DNA of 64,000 bases, from assembly GCF_002941025.1 (NCBI RefSeq), contig NZ_PTJS01000001.1, forward strand, positions 4,340,001-4,404,000, in the 5' to 3' direction. Source of the DNA: Streptomyces sp. QL37. GTDB taxonomy: Bacteria > Actinomycetota > Actinomycetes > Streptomycetales > Streptomycetaceae. The position numbers and the translations under genes were made by a program. The notes under the pieces are model-generated. The model saw nothing but the letters and a program-made list of their open reading frames with translations. It did not search any database and was not told where the DNA came from. Positions 32,236-41,383 of this stretch are shown in pieces. The stretch's first letter is position 1; each line of letters begins with the position of its first letter.

Positions 32236-33174
32236 ATGACAGCACGTACGAGGGATGAGCTCGGCCGGATCGGGATCTGGACCCTTGCCTATGAGGGCCG
32301 GCCCGCCGGTCACGTACGCGAATCGGCAGCCGAGATAGAGGAGTTGGGTTACGGAGCCATCTGGTACGGGGAGGCGTTCGGCCGCGATGCGGTGGGCCAG
32401 GCGTGGTTGCTGCTGTCGGCGACCCGTCGTATCCGCGTGGCGTCCGGCATAGCCAATATCGCGTTCCGGGACCCGATCGCCATCGCCACCGCGGCGCGCA
32501 CGCTCGGAGAGGCGTTCCCCGGGCGCTACGTACTCGGCCTGGGCGGCCACCGGGTCGACGACACGGTTCACGACGTGGACGGCTATCCCGTGCCGGCCCG
32601 CGGCAGAGCGTTGAGCACGATGCGCGCCTACCTGGATTCCATGGACGCGGTGCCCGCCCACGGTCCGGTGCCGGACCCGGCCCCGCGGCGTGTGCTGGCC
32701 GCGCTCGGCCCGCGGATGCTGGAACTGGCCGCCGAACGTACGTGGGGCGCGCACCCGTACTTCGTGTCCGTCGAGCACACCGTACGGGCGCGCCGGATCA
32801 TGGGACCGGACGCGTTTCTGGGGGTCGAGCAGGCGGTCGTGCTGGACTCCGACCTCGGCCGGGCCCGGGAGGTGGCCACGGCACACGTCGCCGGGTACGT
32901 CTCGATGGCGCCGCACCAGGAAGCGAACGTGCGCCGGCTCGGCTTCGGCGATGAGGACATCGTCGGCGGTCCGAGCCGCCGGCTGGTGGACGCGATCGTC
33001 GTCTACGGGGATGCGGACGCGATCCGCCGACGCGTACAGCAGCACCTCGACGCGGGAGCCGATCACGTCTGCCTGCAGGTGCTCACCTCCGACCCGGCCG
33101 CGCTGCCGGAGCGTGAGTGGCGTGAGCTCGCTCCCGCCCTCGTGCCCCGTCAGCCTCTCCGGACCGGCGCCTGA
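32236..33174 (+). CDS. LLM-class F420-dependent oxidoreductase
   Basis: 312 residues, TIM-barrel bacterial luciferase-like fold. Landmarks: GIWTLAYEGRPAGHVRESAAEIEELGYGAIWYGE, VASGIANIAFRDP, GRYVLGLGGHRVDD and LAALGPRMLELAAERTWGAHPYFVS. This pattern is that of the actinobacterial TIGR03620-type family that uses coenzyme F420. Substrate unknown; TetR control at the operators beside it hints at a detoxification or inducible role. ATG 32236 lies 23 nt from the second operator. Confidence 0.9.
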   Translation: MTARTRDELGRIGIWTLAYEGRPAGHVRESAAEIEELGYGAIWYGEAFGRDAVGQAWLLLSATRRIRVASGIANIAFRDPIAIATAARTLGEAFPGRYVLGLGGHRVDDTVHDVDGYPVPARGRALSTMRAYLDSMDAVPAHGPVPDPAPRRVLAALGPRMLELAAERTWGAHPYFVSVEHTVRARRIMGPDAFLGVEQAVVLDSDLGRAREVATAHVAGYVSMAPHQEANVRRLGFGDEDIVGGPSRRLVDAIVVYGDADAIRRRVQQHLDAGADHVCLQVLTSDPAALPEREWRELAPALVPRQPLRTGA

Positions 33175-33178
33175 GTCC

Positions 33179-33204
33179 GCCGGGCCGGCCCGGAGGAGCC
33201 CGGC
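33179..33204. terminator. Short hairpin between convergent genes
   Basis: GCCGGGC (33179-33185) with GCCCGGC (33198-33204), 12-nt loop, in the 34-bp gap. Confidence 0.5.
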
Positions 33205-33208
33205 CGGG

Positions 33209-34405
33209 TCAGGCCGATTCCGCGAGGGGCTCCGCCGCCGGGGCCCGGTCCCGGACCACGGGGCGGCGTCGGGTCGGCAGTCCGAAGGTCGGGTTGGCGA
33301 CACCCCAGGCCGCGCCCTTGCAGACCAGCTCCTTGTAGAACGCGGCGAGCCGGCCGGTCAGGGCTGACCGGACCGCCCGGTCGTCGGCGGTGACGTACTG
33401 GATCAGGCCCTCCCTGCGGCCCAGCGAGATGCACTGGTTGAAGTAGCGGAGCGGCGTGTCCGGGAGCTTGCCGCCGGTCAGGCCCGCCGCGATGGAGTCG
33501 GCGGCCTGCCATGCGGTGGGGAGGCCCGACGCGCACGACATCCGCAGCGGTTTGCCGCCGGGGCCCTTCACCAGGGCCGCGTCCCCGATGGCGTACACGT
33601 CCGGGTGCGAGACCGAGCGCATCGCTCCGTCGACCACGATCCGGCCGGTGTCGGAGACCTCCAGAGCGGTGGCCTTCGCGATCGGGTGGACGGCGAAGCC
33701 GGCGGTCCACACGGTGACCGCGGCCGGGACGGACGTGCCGTCGGCGGTGGTGACGTGGTCGGCCTCCACACCGGTGACGGCGGTGTGTTCGTGCACGGTG
33801 ATGCCGAGCTTGTCGAAGACCTTCCACAGGTGCTGCCGGCCCTTGGGCGAGAGCGTGTCGCCGAGCCCGCCCCGGGCGGCGAGCGCGACGTCGAGGTCCG
33901 GGCGGGACTCGGCGATCTCGGTCGCTGCCTCCAGGCCGGTGAGGCCGCCCCCGATGACGACCACGTGCTGTCCGGCGTCCAGGCCTGCCAGGCGCTCGCG
34001 CAGCCGGAGCGCCCCGGGGCGGCCGGCGATCTCGTGGGCGTGCTCGGCGGTGCCGGGGACGCCCTGGGTGTTCCAGCCGCTGCCGAGGGCGTACACGAGG
34101 CTGTCGTACTCCAGCTCCTCGGCGCCGTTCGCGTCGACGACGGCCACGGTCCCGCGGTCGACGTCCAGACCGGTGACCGTCGCGAGCCTCAGCTCGACGC
34201 CGGTGCCCGCGAACATCTGGCTGAAGGGCCGGGGCCTGAGCTCCTGGCCGACGGCCAGCTGGTGCAGCCGGACGCGCTCGACGAAGTCGGGCTCGGCGGT
34301 GACGAGGGTGATGTCGACGTCCTCGCGGCGCAGTCGCCTGGCGAGGCGGCCGGCGGCGACGGCTCCGGTGTATCCGGCTCCGAGAACGATGATGCGGTGC
34401 TTCAT
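33209..34405 (-). CDS. FAD/NAD(P)-dependent oxidoreductase (NDH-2-like)
   Basis: 398 residues. FAD-binding GAGYTGAVAAGRLAR (about 8-22), NAD(P)-binding VVVIGGGLTGLEAATEIAE (about 148-166), and the second FAD motif VYAIGDAALVKGPGG (about 272-286). The architecture matches type II NADH dehydrogenase relatives, but the C-terminal membrane helix is short. It is next to an ECF41 sigma factor; ECF41 genes characteristically sit beside an oxidoreductase, decarboxylase or epimerase gene, and this is most likely the partner. Start ATG 34405. Gap to the sigma gene 93 bp. Confidence 0.9.
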   Translation of the reverse strand: MKHRIIVLGAGYTGAVAAGRLARRLRREDVDITLVTAEPDFVERVRLHQLAVGQELRPRPFSQMFAGTGVELRLATVTGLDVDRGTVAVVDANGAEELEYDSLVYALGSGWNTQGVPGTAEHAHEIAGRPGALRLRERLAGLDAGQHVVVIGGGLTGLEAATEIAESRPDLDVALAARGGLGDTLSPKGRQHLWKVFDKLGITVHEHTAVTGVEADHVTTADGTSVPAAVTVWTAGFAVHPIAKATALEVSDTGRIVVDGAMRSVSHPDVYAIGDAALVKGPGGKPLRMSCASGLPTAWQAADSIAAGLTGGKLPDTPLRYFNQCISLGRREGLIQYVTADDRAVRSALTGRLAAFYKELVCKGAAWGVANPTFGLPTRRRPVVRDRAPAAEPLAESA

Positions 34406-34498
34406 TTCCCTGCTCCTGTCTCGCGCGGGTCTGCCCCTTGAACCGGGCAGCCCGCCGTTTCCTGACAGGAGTGCGATGTGAAGCAGGTCACACCGGGG

Positions 34499-35443
34499 TC
34501 AGTACAGGTTGAGCAGGGGTTCTCCGTGGTCGGAGGCGGCCCACCGCTGGGTCGCGCGTTCGAGCTTGTCGGGGTTGGCCTGGGCGCGGATCGCCGCGAT
34601 GCCCTCGGAGGTGATCTCCAGGCACATGACGCCGATGACCCGGCCGTCGACGACCGCCACGAGGGCGGGGCCGTTGTTGGCCGTCGTGACGTAGACCCCG
34701 GGCGAGCCGCCGGCCATGGCGCGCTTGGCCTTGCCGGGCTTGAACAGGCCCCGCAGGAACTTCGCGACCGCGACGGCGCCCTCGAACGGCTTGGTGCGGG
34801 CCGGGACCTTCCCGCCGCCGTCGCCGATCGAGACGGCGTCCGCGGTGAGCAGCCGTACGAGCGGCTCGGTACGGCCGCTGGTGGCGGCCTCGATGAACTC
34901 CTCGACGATCCGCCGGGCGGCGGCCTCGTCGACCGCGCTGCGGGCCTTGCCCTCCGCGACGTGCTTCCTGGCGCGGTGGAGGATCTGCTGGGCGGCGGAC
35001 TCGGTGATGTCGAGGATCTCCGCGATCTTCCGGTGCGGGTAGCCGAAGGCCTCCCGCAGCACGTACACCACCCGCTCGTTGGGGGAGAGACGCTCCATGA
35101 GGGCGAGGACGGCGTACGAGACGGATTCCCGCTGCTCGGCGGTGTCGGCGGGGCCGAGCATCGGATCCCCGGGGAGCAGCGGTTCCGGCAGCCACTGACC
35201 CACGTAGGTCTCGCGGCGGGCGCGGGCCGAGGTGAGCTGGTTGAGGCACAGGTTGGTGAGGACCTTCGTCAGCCAGGCCTCGGGGACCTCGATCCGGTCC
35301 GTGTCGGCGGCCTGCCAGCGCAGGAACGTGTCCTGCACGGCGTCCTCGGCGTCGCTCGCGGAGCCGAGGAGGCGGTAGGCGATGGCTTCGAGCCGGGGCA
35401 TGAAGGCCTCGAACCGGTCCACGTCGTCCACGGTCAGAGCCAT
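34499..35443 (-). CDS. ECF41 (SigJ-like) sigma factor with SnoaL-like extension
   Basis: 314 residues. Region 2 (about 10-80, SASDAEDAVQDTFLRWQ), region 4 (about 110-165, LSPNERVVYVLREAFGYPHRKIAEILDITESAAQQILHRARKH), and a C-terminal SnoaL-like domain (about 180-300) carrying DGGGKVPA, a hallmark that in ECF41 factors modulates activity without a separate anti-sigma. Target promoters usually include its own operon and the neighbouring oxidoreductase. ATG 35443 begins at the usual N-terminus (MALTVDDV). Confidence 0.93.
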   Translation of the reverse strand: MALTVDDVDRFEAFMPRLEAIAYRLLGSASDAEDAVQDTFLRWQAADTDRIEVPEAWLTKVLTNLCLNQLTSARARRETYVGQWLPEPLLPGDPMLGPADTAEQRESVSYAVLALMERLSPNERVVYVLREAFGYPHRKIAEILDITESAAQQILHRARKHVAEGKARSAVDEAAARRIVEEFIEAATSGRTEPLVRLLTADAVSIGDGGGKVPARTKPFEGAVAVAKFLRGLFKPGKAKRAMAGGSPGVYVTTANNGPALVAVVDGRVIGVMCLEITSEGIAAIRAQANPDKLERATQRWAASDHGEPLLNLY

Positions 35444-35647
35444 GGCTCGGATCCTAGCCCTGTTGGAGTCGCACCTGCTCATGTCCGACGTGAAGGGGAC
35501 GGCCTGGCCATGGCCTCGCGTACGGGTTCTCGGCGCAGGGCTCGTAGGACGAGGAGCCGGCCGCCTGGAGTTCCGGCAGGGCCTTCGCCGGCCGGCCCGG
35601 TCCGTTAGGGTCTCCCGGTCGACGCCGGCCGTCCCGAGGAGAACGAC

Positions 35648-35746
35648 ATGGCCCCACGCATCGAGGGCCCGCCCGATCCGTCCGGTCCCCCGGACCTGTT
35701 CACCGAGGCCTCCCGCGCGTCCGTCCACACCCTGGGTGCGAGCTGA
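35648..35746 (+). CDS. Possible 32-residue small protein
   Basis: ATG 35648 follows GAGGAGAAC, a good ribosome site, and encodes 32 residues (MAPRIEGPPDPSGPPDLFTE then ASRASVHTLGAS). The stop is 10 nt before the DUF2797 start, so the two would be co-translated. No known motif. It could be a leader peptide or a real small protein; no homologue known to me. Confidence 0.4.
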   Translation: MAPRIEGPPDPSGPPDLFTEASRASVHTLGAS

Positions 35747-35756
35747 GAGGGGCGGC

Positions 35757-36644
35757 ATGAGCGGCTGGCGGTGCACCGGCCTGCGCTGGCCCCACGGCGA
35801 GCCCGTCCTCGGGTGGGCGCGGAGCGACGGGACCGGGCGGGGGCGGGAGAGCGTCCTGGCGTACGGGAAGGAGCTCGCGTTCCGGGCAGAGGGGGAGCGG
35901 CACTGCCTGGGGGCGCGCGGCAACCCGTGTCCGGTCGGGGCCGTGGTGCCCGTACGGAGCACGGGGGCGCGGTGCGCGGAGTGCGCACGGCTGGACCGGG
36001 CGCACTCGGTGGCCGCCGACACGATCGCCGACGACCCGCGTACGTACCGCGTCTATCTGGCCTGGTTCGGTCCTGGCATGGTCAAGGTCGGGATCACGGG
36101 GGAGTCGCGGGACGCCGCGCGGCTGCGGGAGCAGGGGGCCGTGGTGTTCAGCTGGCTGGGGCGCGGGCCGCTGATGGCCGCGCGGCGTACGGAGGAGCTG
36201 CTGCGCTCGGCGCTCGGGGTGCCCGACCGGATCCCGTACGCGCGCAAGCGCGCGGTGCGGGGCGAGCTGCCGGGGGCGGCGGAACGGGCCGCCGAGATCG
36301 AGGGGCTGTACGGGCGGGCCGCCGCCCTGGAGGGGGCCGGCTGGCCGGAGGCGCTGGAGCGGCTGCCGTTCGTGGCCGTCGACCACGCCGGGGTGTTCGG
36401 GCTCGACGGTGCGGAGGCGGCGGCGCGCGTGGTGACCGGGCTGGTGGACGGCGGGGTGGTGGCCGGCCGGCTGGTGGCCGCGGCCGGTCCCGATCTGCAC
36501 CTGGAGACGGTGGACGAGGGGGTCGTCGTGCTGGACACGCGGCTGGTCACCGGCTGGGACCTGGTGGGCGCCGACGCGCGGGCGGGTACCGGTGTGCCGA
36601 CCGCGGCCCTGGGGGGCGGTGGCGTGCAGGACGGGCTGTTCTGA
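35757..36644 (+). CDS. DUF2797 family protein
   Basis: 295 residues. N-terminal half with a GxxxW opening, a CLGARGNPCPVG..RCAECARL cysteine element (about 50-83, zinc-ribbon-like), then YRVYLAWFGPGMVKVGITGESRDAARLREQGA, which resembles the GIY-YIG/T5orf172 nuclease core (YLA...KVGIT), and a C-terminal DUF2797 tail. Function is unknown in the literature I know; nucleic-acid action is an inference from the resemblance. ATG 35757 is preceded by GAGAGGGG. Confidence 0.85.
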   Translation: MSGWRCTGLRWPHGEPVLGWARSDGTGRGRESVLAYGKELAFRAEGERHCLGARGNPCPVGAVVPVRSTGARCAECARLDRAHSVAADTIADDPRTYRVYLAWFGPGMVKVGITGESRDAARLREQGAVVFSWLGRGPLMAARRTEELLRSALGVPDRIPYARKRAVRGELPGAAERAAEIEGLYGRAAALEGAGWPEALERLPFVAVDHAGVFGLDGAEAAARVVTGLVDGGVVAGRLVAAAGPDLHLETVDEGVVVLDTRLVTGWDLVGADARAGTGVPTAALGGGGVQDGLF

Positions 36645-36694
36645 GATCGTCACCGGAGATCGTTGCCGGTGAGGTGTCGAGGCGGGTGGGGTGG

Positions 36695-37576
36695 ATGAGC
36701 GACGACGACCGTGACCGTGAGGATGTCGTGCGGTTCTGGCAGCGGCTCGGGCTGCCCGGGATCATCGACGTCCACACGCACTTCATGCCGGAGCGGGTGC
36801 TCAGCAAGGTGTGGGCCTACTTCGACTCGGCGGGCCCTCTGACGGGGCTGGAGTGGCCGATCACCTACCGGCGGGACGAGGACGAACGCCTCGCGCTGCT
36901 GCGCTCGTTCGGCGTGCTCCGGTTCACCTCGATGCTCTACCCGCACAAGGCCGGCATGGCCTCCTGGCTGAACGGCTGGGCGGCGGACTTCGCCGCGCGG
37001 GTGCCGGACTGTCTGCACACCGCCACGTTCTTCCCGGAGGAGGGCGCGGGGACCTATGTGCGCGAGGCGGTCGAGGCGGGGGCGCGCGTCTTCAAGTCGC
37101 ACCTCCAGGTCGGGGCCTACGATCCGAACGACCCGCTGCTGGAGCCCGTGTGGGGGCTGCTGGCCGAGGCAGGGATCCCGGTGGTGACGCACTGCGGCTC
37201 CGGTCCGGCGCCCGGCGCGCACACGGGCCCCGGGCCGATCGGCCGTCTGCTGTCCCGCCACCCCCGGCTGAAGCTGGTGGTGGCGCACATGGGAATGCCG
37301 GAGTACGCGGAGTTCCTGGCGCTGGCGTCCGCGTACCCCGGGGTGCGGCTCGACACGACGATGGCGTTCACGGACTTCACCGAGGACTTCACGCCGTTCC
37401 CGCCCTCGGAGCGCGGACGCCTCGCCGATCTCGGGGACCGGATCCTGCTCGGCACGGACTTCCCGAACATCCCCTACCCGTACGCCCACCAGCTGCACGC
37501 CCTGGAGCGGTTGGGGCTGGGCGACGCCTGGCTGCGGGCGGTCTGCCACGGGAACGCGAGCGAGCTGTTCCGGTAG
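36695..37576 (+). CDS. Amidohydrolase-2 family metal-dependent hydrolase
   Basis: 293 residues. N-terminal metal motif IIDVHTHFMPE (HxH, about 25-28), FKSHLQVGAYDPNDP, VVTHCGSGPAPG, VVAHMGMPEYAEF and the terminal Asp in ILLGTDFPNIPY. It shares the TIM-barrel hydrolase/decarboxylase family of ACMSD and 2-pyrone hydrolases. No signal peptide. Gap of 50 nt to the preceding DUF2797 gene on the same strand, so likely co-transcribed. Substrate unknown. Confidence 0.9.
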   Translation: MSDDDRDREDVVRFWQRLGLPGIIDVHTHFMPERVLSKVWAYFDSAGPLTGLEWPITYRRDEDERLALLRSFGVLRFTSMLYPHKAGMASWLNGWAADFAARVPDCLHTATFFPEEGAGTYVREAVEAGARVFKSHLQVGAYDPNDPLLEPVWGLLAEAGIPVVTHCGSGPAPGAHTGPGPIGRLLSRHPRLKLVVAHMGMPEYAEFLALASAYPGVRLDTTMAFTDFTEDFTPFPPSERGRLADLGDRILLGTDFPNIPYPYAHQLHALERLGLGDAWLRAVCHGNASELFR

Positions 37577-37600
37577 ACCCCACAGGCCGCGGGCGCGTTT

Positions 37601-37649
37601 CTCAGGAAATTCACAGGTAGGCGAAAGGCCTCTCTCACGGCCGTCTCAC
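37601..37649 (+). promoter_or_regulatory. Direct-repeat site ahead of the response-regulator gene
   Basis: CTCAGGAAATTCACAGG (37601-37617), followed by CTCACGGCCGTCTCACAGG (37634-37652), in which CTCAC recurs at 11-bp spacing. This geometry is that of OmpR/PhoB-family tandem half-sites. It starts 60 bp ahead of the ATG and probably mediates autoregulation. Confidence 0.45.
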
Positions 37650-37660
37650 AGGCTTGAGCC

Positions 37661-38398
37661 ATGACGACGACCTCGCCCCAGGGGCGTACAGAACTGCTCA
37701 GGGCCGACCGCAGTCCCATCCGCGTGCTGGTCGTGGACGACGAGGCTCCGCTTGCCGAGCTGCTCTCCATGGCCCTGCGCTACGAGGGGTGGGAGGTGCG
37801 CAGTGCCGGGGACGGCGCGGGGGCCGTCCGTACGGCGCGCGACTTCCGCCCCGACGCGGTGATCCTCGATGTGATGCTTCCCGACATGGACGGGCTGGCG
37901 GTGCTCGGCCGGCTGCGGCGCGAGCTCTCCGACGTGCCCGTGCTGTTCCTGACCGCGCGGGACTCGGTGGAGGACCGGATCGCGGGGCTCACGGCGGGGG
38001 GCGACGACTACGTCACCAAGCCGTTCAGCCTGGAGGAGGTCGTGGCACGGCTGCGCGGGCTGATCCGCCGCTCGGGTACGGCCTCGGCCCGCAGCGATTC
38101 GACGCTCGTCGTGGGTGACCTGGTGCTGGACGAGGACAGCCACGAGGTGAGCCGGGGCGACGACTCGATCCATCTCACGGCGACCGAGTTCGAGCTGCTG
38201 CGCTTCCTGATGCGCAATCCGCGCCGGGTGCTGAGCAAGGCTCAGATCCTCGACCGGGTCTGGAACTACGACTTCGGCGGTCAGGCCAACGTCGTCGAGC
38301 TGTACATCTCCTACCTGCGCAAGAAGATCGACGCGGGACGCACCCCGATGATCCATACCCGGCGCGGGGCCGGATACCTCATCAAGCCGGGTGACTGA
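37661..38398 (+). CDS. OmpR/PhoB-family response regulator
   Basis: 245 residues. Receiver domain (about 20-135) with acidic pair VVDDE, phospho-acceptor Asp70 (VILDVMLPDMDG), Thr and Lys (LTARD, VTKPF); winged-helix domain (about 148-243, LTATEFELLRFLMRNPRRVLSKAQILDRVW...IHTRRGAGYLI). The kinase gene overlaps its last codons by 8 nt, so the pair is translationally coupled. The downstream membrane glycosyltransferase genes are likely in the same transcript. Confidence 0.96.
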   Translation: MTTTSPQGRTELLRADRSPIRVLVVDDEAPLAELLSMALRYEGWEVRSAGDGAGAVRTARDFRPDAVILDVMLPDMDGLAVLGRLRRELSDVPVLFLTARDSVEDRIAGLTAGGDDYVTKPFSLEEVVARLRGLIRRSGTASARSDSTLVVGDLVLDEDSHEVSRGDDSIHLTATEFELLRFLMRNPRRVLSKAQILDRVWNYDFGGQANVVELYISYLRKKIDAGRTPMIHTRRGAGYLIKPGD

Positions 38399-40061
38399 CC
38401 CCGTGAGCGGGAAGAGCGCCGGTCGCCCCTGGACGCTCCGGACCCGTCTCGTCGTGTACGCGGTGACGCTCATCGCGGTGGTCGCCGCCGTGATCGGTTC
38501 GGTCACCGCGATCGCCTTCCAGAGCTACATGGCCGGGAAGCTGGACGGCCAGCTGCGCGACATCGCCGGAGTGGCCCAGCGGCCTCCGCCGGGAGGCGGC
38601 AAGATCGACCGGGGCGGCCCCACGAATGACGAGGAGCCGCTGGCCTTCATCGGCAGGGGTACGCCCGACACGTTCGGTGCCGTCGTCTCGGGCGGCTCCG
38701 TCACCGCCTCGAAGGTGATCAAGGGTCCGGACGCCCGGGAGAGCGCCGAGGAGCTGACCGACGCGCAGAAGGACGCCATCGAGGCCGCCGACGTGGCCCC
38801 GGACGGCGAGGCCCATGACGTCGAGCTTCCCGGGCTGGGCGGGTACCGCGTGCAGGTCGTCCCTTCGGGAGCGGGTACGTCCGTCGTGGTCGGCATCCCC
38901 ACGGCCGAGGTGGACAAGGCCGTCAACACCCTGATCGTCGTCGAGGTCTGTGTCACCTGTGCCGGGCTCATCGCCGCCGGTATCGCCGGTGCCGCGATGG
39001 TCGGTGTCGCCCTGCGTCCGCTGCGCAGGGTGGTCGCCACGGCTACCCGGGTCTCCGAACTCCCGCTGCACAGCGGTGAGGTGGCTCTCCTCGAACGGGT
39101 GCCGGACGCCGAGGCCGATCCGCGCACGGAGGTGGGCCAGGTCGGCGCCGCCCTCAACAGGATGCTGGGCCACGTGGGTTCGGCCCTGGAGGCCCGGCAG
39201 AAGAGCGAGACGCGGGTACGTCAGTTCGTCGCGGACGCCAGTCACGAGCTGCGCACACCGCTCGCCTCGATCCGCGGGTACGCCGAACTGACGCGCCGCG
39301 GAAGGGAGAACGCCGGGCCCGACACCCGGCATGCCCTGGGGCGGATCGAGTCCGAGGCGGAACGGATGACGGGCATGGTCGAGGACCTGCTGCTCCTGGC
39401 CCGGCTCGACGCCGGACGGCCGCTCTCGTACGAGAGCACCGATCTCTCGCCGCTCGTCATCGACGCGGTGAGCGACGCCCGCGTCGCGGACCGTGCCCCC
39501 GGCGGCGCCTCCGGACCCACCCACCACTGGCGGCTCGAACTGCCCGAGGTGCCCGCGACGGTGTCGGGCGACCCGACCGGGCTCCAGCAGGTGCTGGTCA
39601 ACCTGCTCGCGAACGCGCGCACCCACACCCCGCCGGGGACCACCGTCACGGTCCGTCTGCGACAGGCGCGCAGGGAGCTGCCCTGGGTGACCCTGGAGGT
39701 CCAGGACGACGGGCCGGGCATCCCCGCCGAGTTGCAGCCGCGTGTCTTCGAGCGGTTCGCGCGGGGTGACGCCTCACGCTCACGGCACGCCGGATCGACG
39801 GGCCTCGGCCTCGCCATCGTGCAGGCCGTCGTCGCCGCACACGGCGGGCTGGCCGAGGTGCGGTCGGTGCCGGGCGACACGGTGTTCGCGGTCCGTCTGC
39901 CGGCCGACACGGTGTACGGGGAAGGCGCGGACAGCTCCGCCCGGGCCTCGGCGCCCAGGGTGGACGGAGCCGGAGGCGAGGCTGTGACCTGGGAAAACGG
40001 CACGGCTGGCGCCCCCGTGGCGTACTCACAGACGGACCACAGGCTCAGCACACGGATGTGA
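38391..40061 (+). CDS. Sensor histidine kinase of the two-component pair
   Basis: 556 residues. Two membrane spans (about 20-43 and 180-206) bracket a roughly 135-residue extracytoplasmic sensor; then HAMP, HisKA with VADASHELRTPLASIRGYAEL (His285), N-box VLVNLLANARTHTPP, G1 DDGPGIP and G2 GSTGLGLAIVQAVVAAHGG. It phosphorylates the preceding regulator. The C-terminus has about 50 low-complexity residues after the ATPase domain. The GTG at 38391 overlaps the regulator stop; GTG 38403 is an alternative start. Signal unknown. Confidence 0.95.
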   Translation: MTDPVSGKSAGRPWTLRTRLVVYAVTLIAVVAAVIGSVTAIAFQSYMAGKLDGQLRDIAGVAQRPPPGGGKIDRGGPTNDEEPLAFIGRGTPDTFGAVVSGGSVTASKVIKGPDARESAEELTDAQKDAIEAADVAPDGEAHDVELPGLGGYRVQVVPSGAGTSVVVGIPTAEVDKAVNTLIVVEVCVTCAGLIAAGIAGAAMVGVALRPLRRVVATATRVSELPLHSGEVALLERVPDAEADPRTEVGQVGAALNRMLGHVGSALEARQKSETRVRQFVADASHELRTPLASIRGYAELTRRGRENAGPDTRHALGRIESEAERMTGMVEDLLLLARLDAGRPLSYESTDLSPLVIDAVSDARVADRAPGGASGPTHHWRLELPEVPATVSGDPTGLQQVLVNLLANARTHTPPGTTVTVRLRQARRELPWVTLEVQDDGPGIPAELQPRVFERFARGDASRSRHAGSTGLGLAIVQAVVAAHGGLAEVRSVPGDTVFAVRLPADTVYGEGADSSARASAPRVDGAGGEAVTWENGTAGAPVAYSQTDHRLSTRM

Positions 40062-40087
40062 CAGCGCGGTTGGCGAGTGTCTGTGCC

Positions 40088-41383
40088 ATGCGAACCGACA
40101 CTGCCTGGAGCACCCTGCCGGCCCGGGAACATCTCCTGGCCGCAGCGGTCGGCGCTCCCGTACTCGACGTAGTGGTCCCCGTGTACAACGAGGAGAAGGA
40201 CCTCGAAACGTGCGTGCTGCGCCTCCACGACCATCTGGCGCGTACGTTCCCCTACGGCTTCCGGATCACCGTGGCGGACAACGCGAGCACCGACCGTACG
40301 CCCGAGGTGGCGGCCCGGCTGGCGGCCCTGATCCCCGAGGTCCGGTCGTACCGGCTGGAGGAGAAGGGCCGGGGCCGGGCGCTGCGGACCGTCTGGTCCC
40401 ACTCGGACTCCCCTGTCCTCGCCTACATGGACGTCGACCTCTCCACCGACCTCAACGCCCTTCTGCCGCTGGTCGCCCCGCTGATCTCCGGCCACTCCGA
40501 CCTGGCCATCGGGTCTCGTCTCGCCCGTAGTTCGCGGGTGGTGCGGGGGTCGAAGCGTGAGTTCATCTCGCGGGCCTACAACCTCATCCTGCGCTCCTCG
40601 CTGGCCGCGAGGTTCAGCGACGCCCAGTGCGGCTTCAAGGCGATACGGCGCGAGGTCGCGCAGCGGCTGCTGCCGATGGTCGAGGACACCGGATGGTTCT
40701 TCGACACCGAGATGCTGGTGCTCGCCGAGCGGGCCGGGCTGCGCATCCACGAGGTGCCGGTCGACTGGGTCGACGACCCGGACTCCACGGTGCACATCGT
40801 GCGGACCGCGACCGATGACCTCAAGGGCGTCTGGCGGGTGGGCCGGGCCCTGGCCACCGGAGCGCTTCCGCTGGACCGCCTGGCCCGGCCCTTCGGTGAC
40901 GACCCGCGCGACCGGGCCGTGCCGGGGGTGCCGCGCGGACTCGCCAGGCAGCTGGTCGGGTTCTGCGTCGTGGGGGCGCTCTCCACCCTGGTCTACCTCG
41001 TCCTGTACTCCCTCTTCCGGCTGGGCGTCGGCCCGCAGTTCGCCAACGCGGCGGCACTCCTGGTGTCGGCCGTCGCCAACACGGCGGCGAACCGGAGACT
41101 CACCTTCGGCGTACGCGGCCGGGGCGGGGCCGTGCGACACCAGGCGCAGGGGCTCGTCGTCTTCGCGATCGGGCTCGCTCTCACCAGCGGTTCGCTCGCC
41201 GCCCTGGGCACGGCGTCCGGATCGGCGTCGCACGGCACGGAACTCGCCGTGCTGATCGCGGCCAATCTCGCGGCGACGGTGCTGCGGTTTCTGCTCTTCC
41301 GCGCCTGGGTCTTCCCCGACCGGCGCACCGACCACCAGGACGCCCGCCAGGGTGCCGCACACGAATCGAGGGACGCCCGATGA
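40088..41383 (+). CDS. GT2 glycosyltransferase fused to a GtrA-like membrane domain
   Basis: 431 residues. The cytoplasmic GT-A domain (about 20-270) contains DVVVPVYNEEKDLE, ADNASTDRTPEVAAR, AYMDVDLSTDLNAL (DxD) and FDTEMLVLAERAGLRIHEVPVDW, as in dolichyl/polyprenyl-phosphate mannose synthases. The C-terminal third has about four membrane helices (from RQLVGFCVVGALSTLVYLVLY), the GtrA pattern that flips or presents lipid-linked sugar. Its stop overlaps the next gene's ATG (ATGA). GTG 40058 overlaps the kinase stop; ATG 40088 is preferred, without a strong ribosome site. Confidence 0.93.
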   Translation: MRTDTAWSTLPAREHLLAAAVGAPVLDVVVPVYNEEKDLETCVLRLHDHLARTFPYGFRITVADNASTDRTPEVAARLAALIPEVRSYRLEEKGRGRALRTVWSHSDSPVLAYMDVDLSTDLNALLPLVAPLISGHSDLAIGSRLARSSRVVRGSKREFISRAYNLILRSSLAARFSDAQCGFKAIRREVAQRLLPMVEDTGWFFDTEMLVLAERAGLRIHEVPVDWVDDPDSTVHIVRTATDDLKGVWRVGRALATGALPLDRLARPFGDDPRDRAVPGVPRGLARQLVGFCVVGALSTLVYLVLYSLFRLGVGPQFANAAALLVSAVANTAANRRLTFGVRGRGGAVRHQAQGLVVFAIGLALTSGSLAALGTASGSASHGTELAVLIAANLAATVLRFLLFRAWVFPDRRTDHQDARQGAAHESRDAR

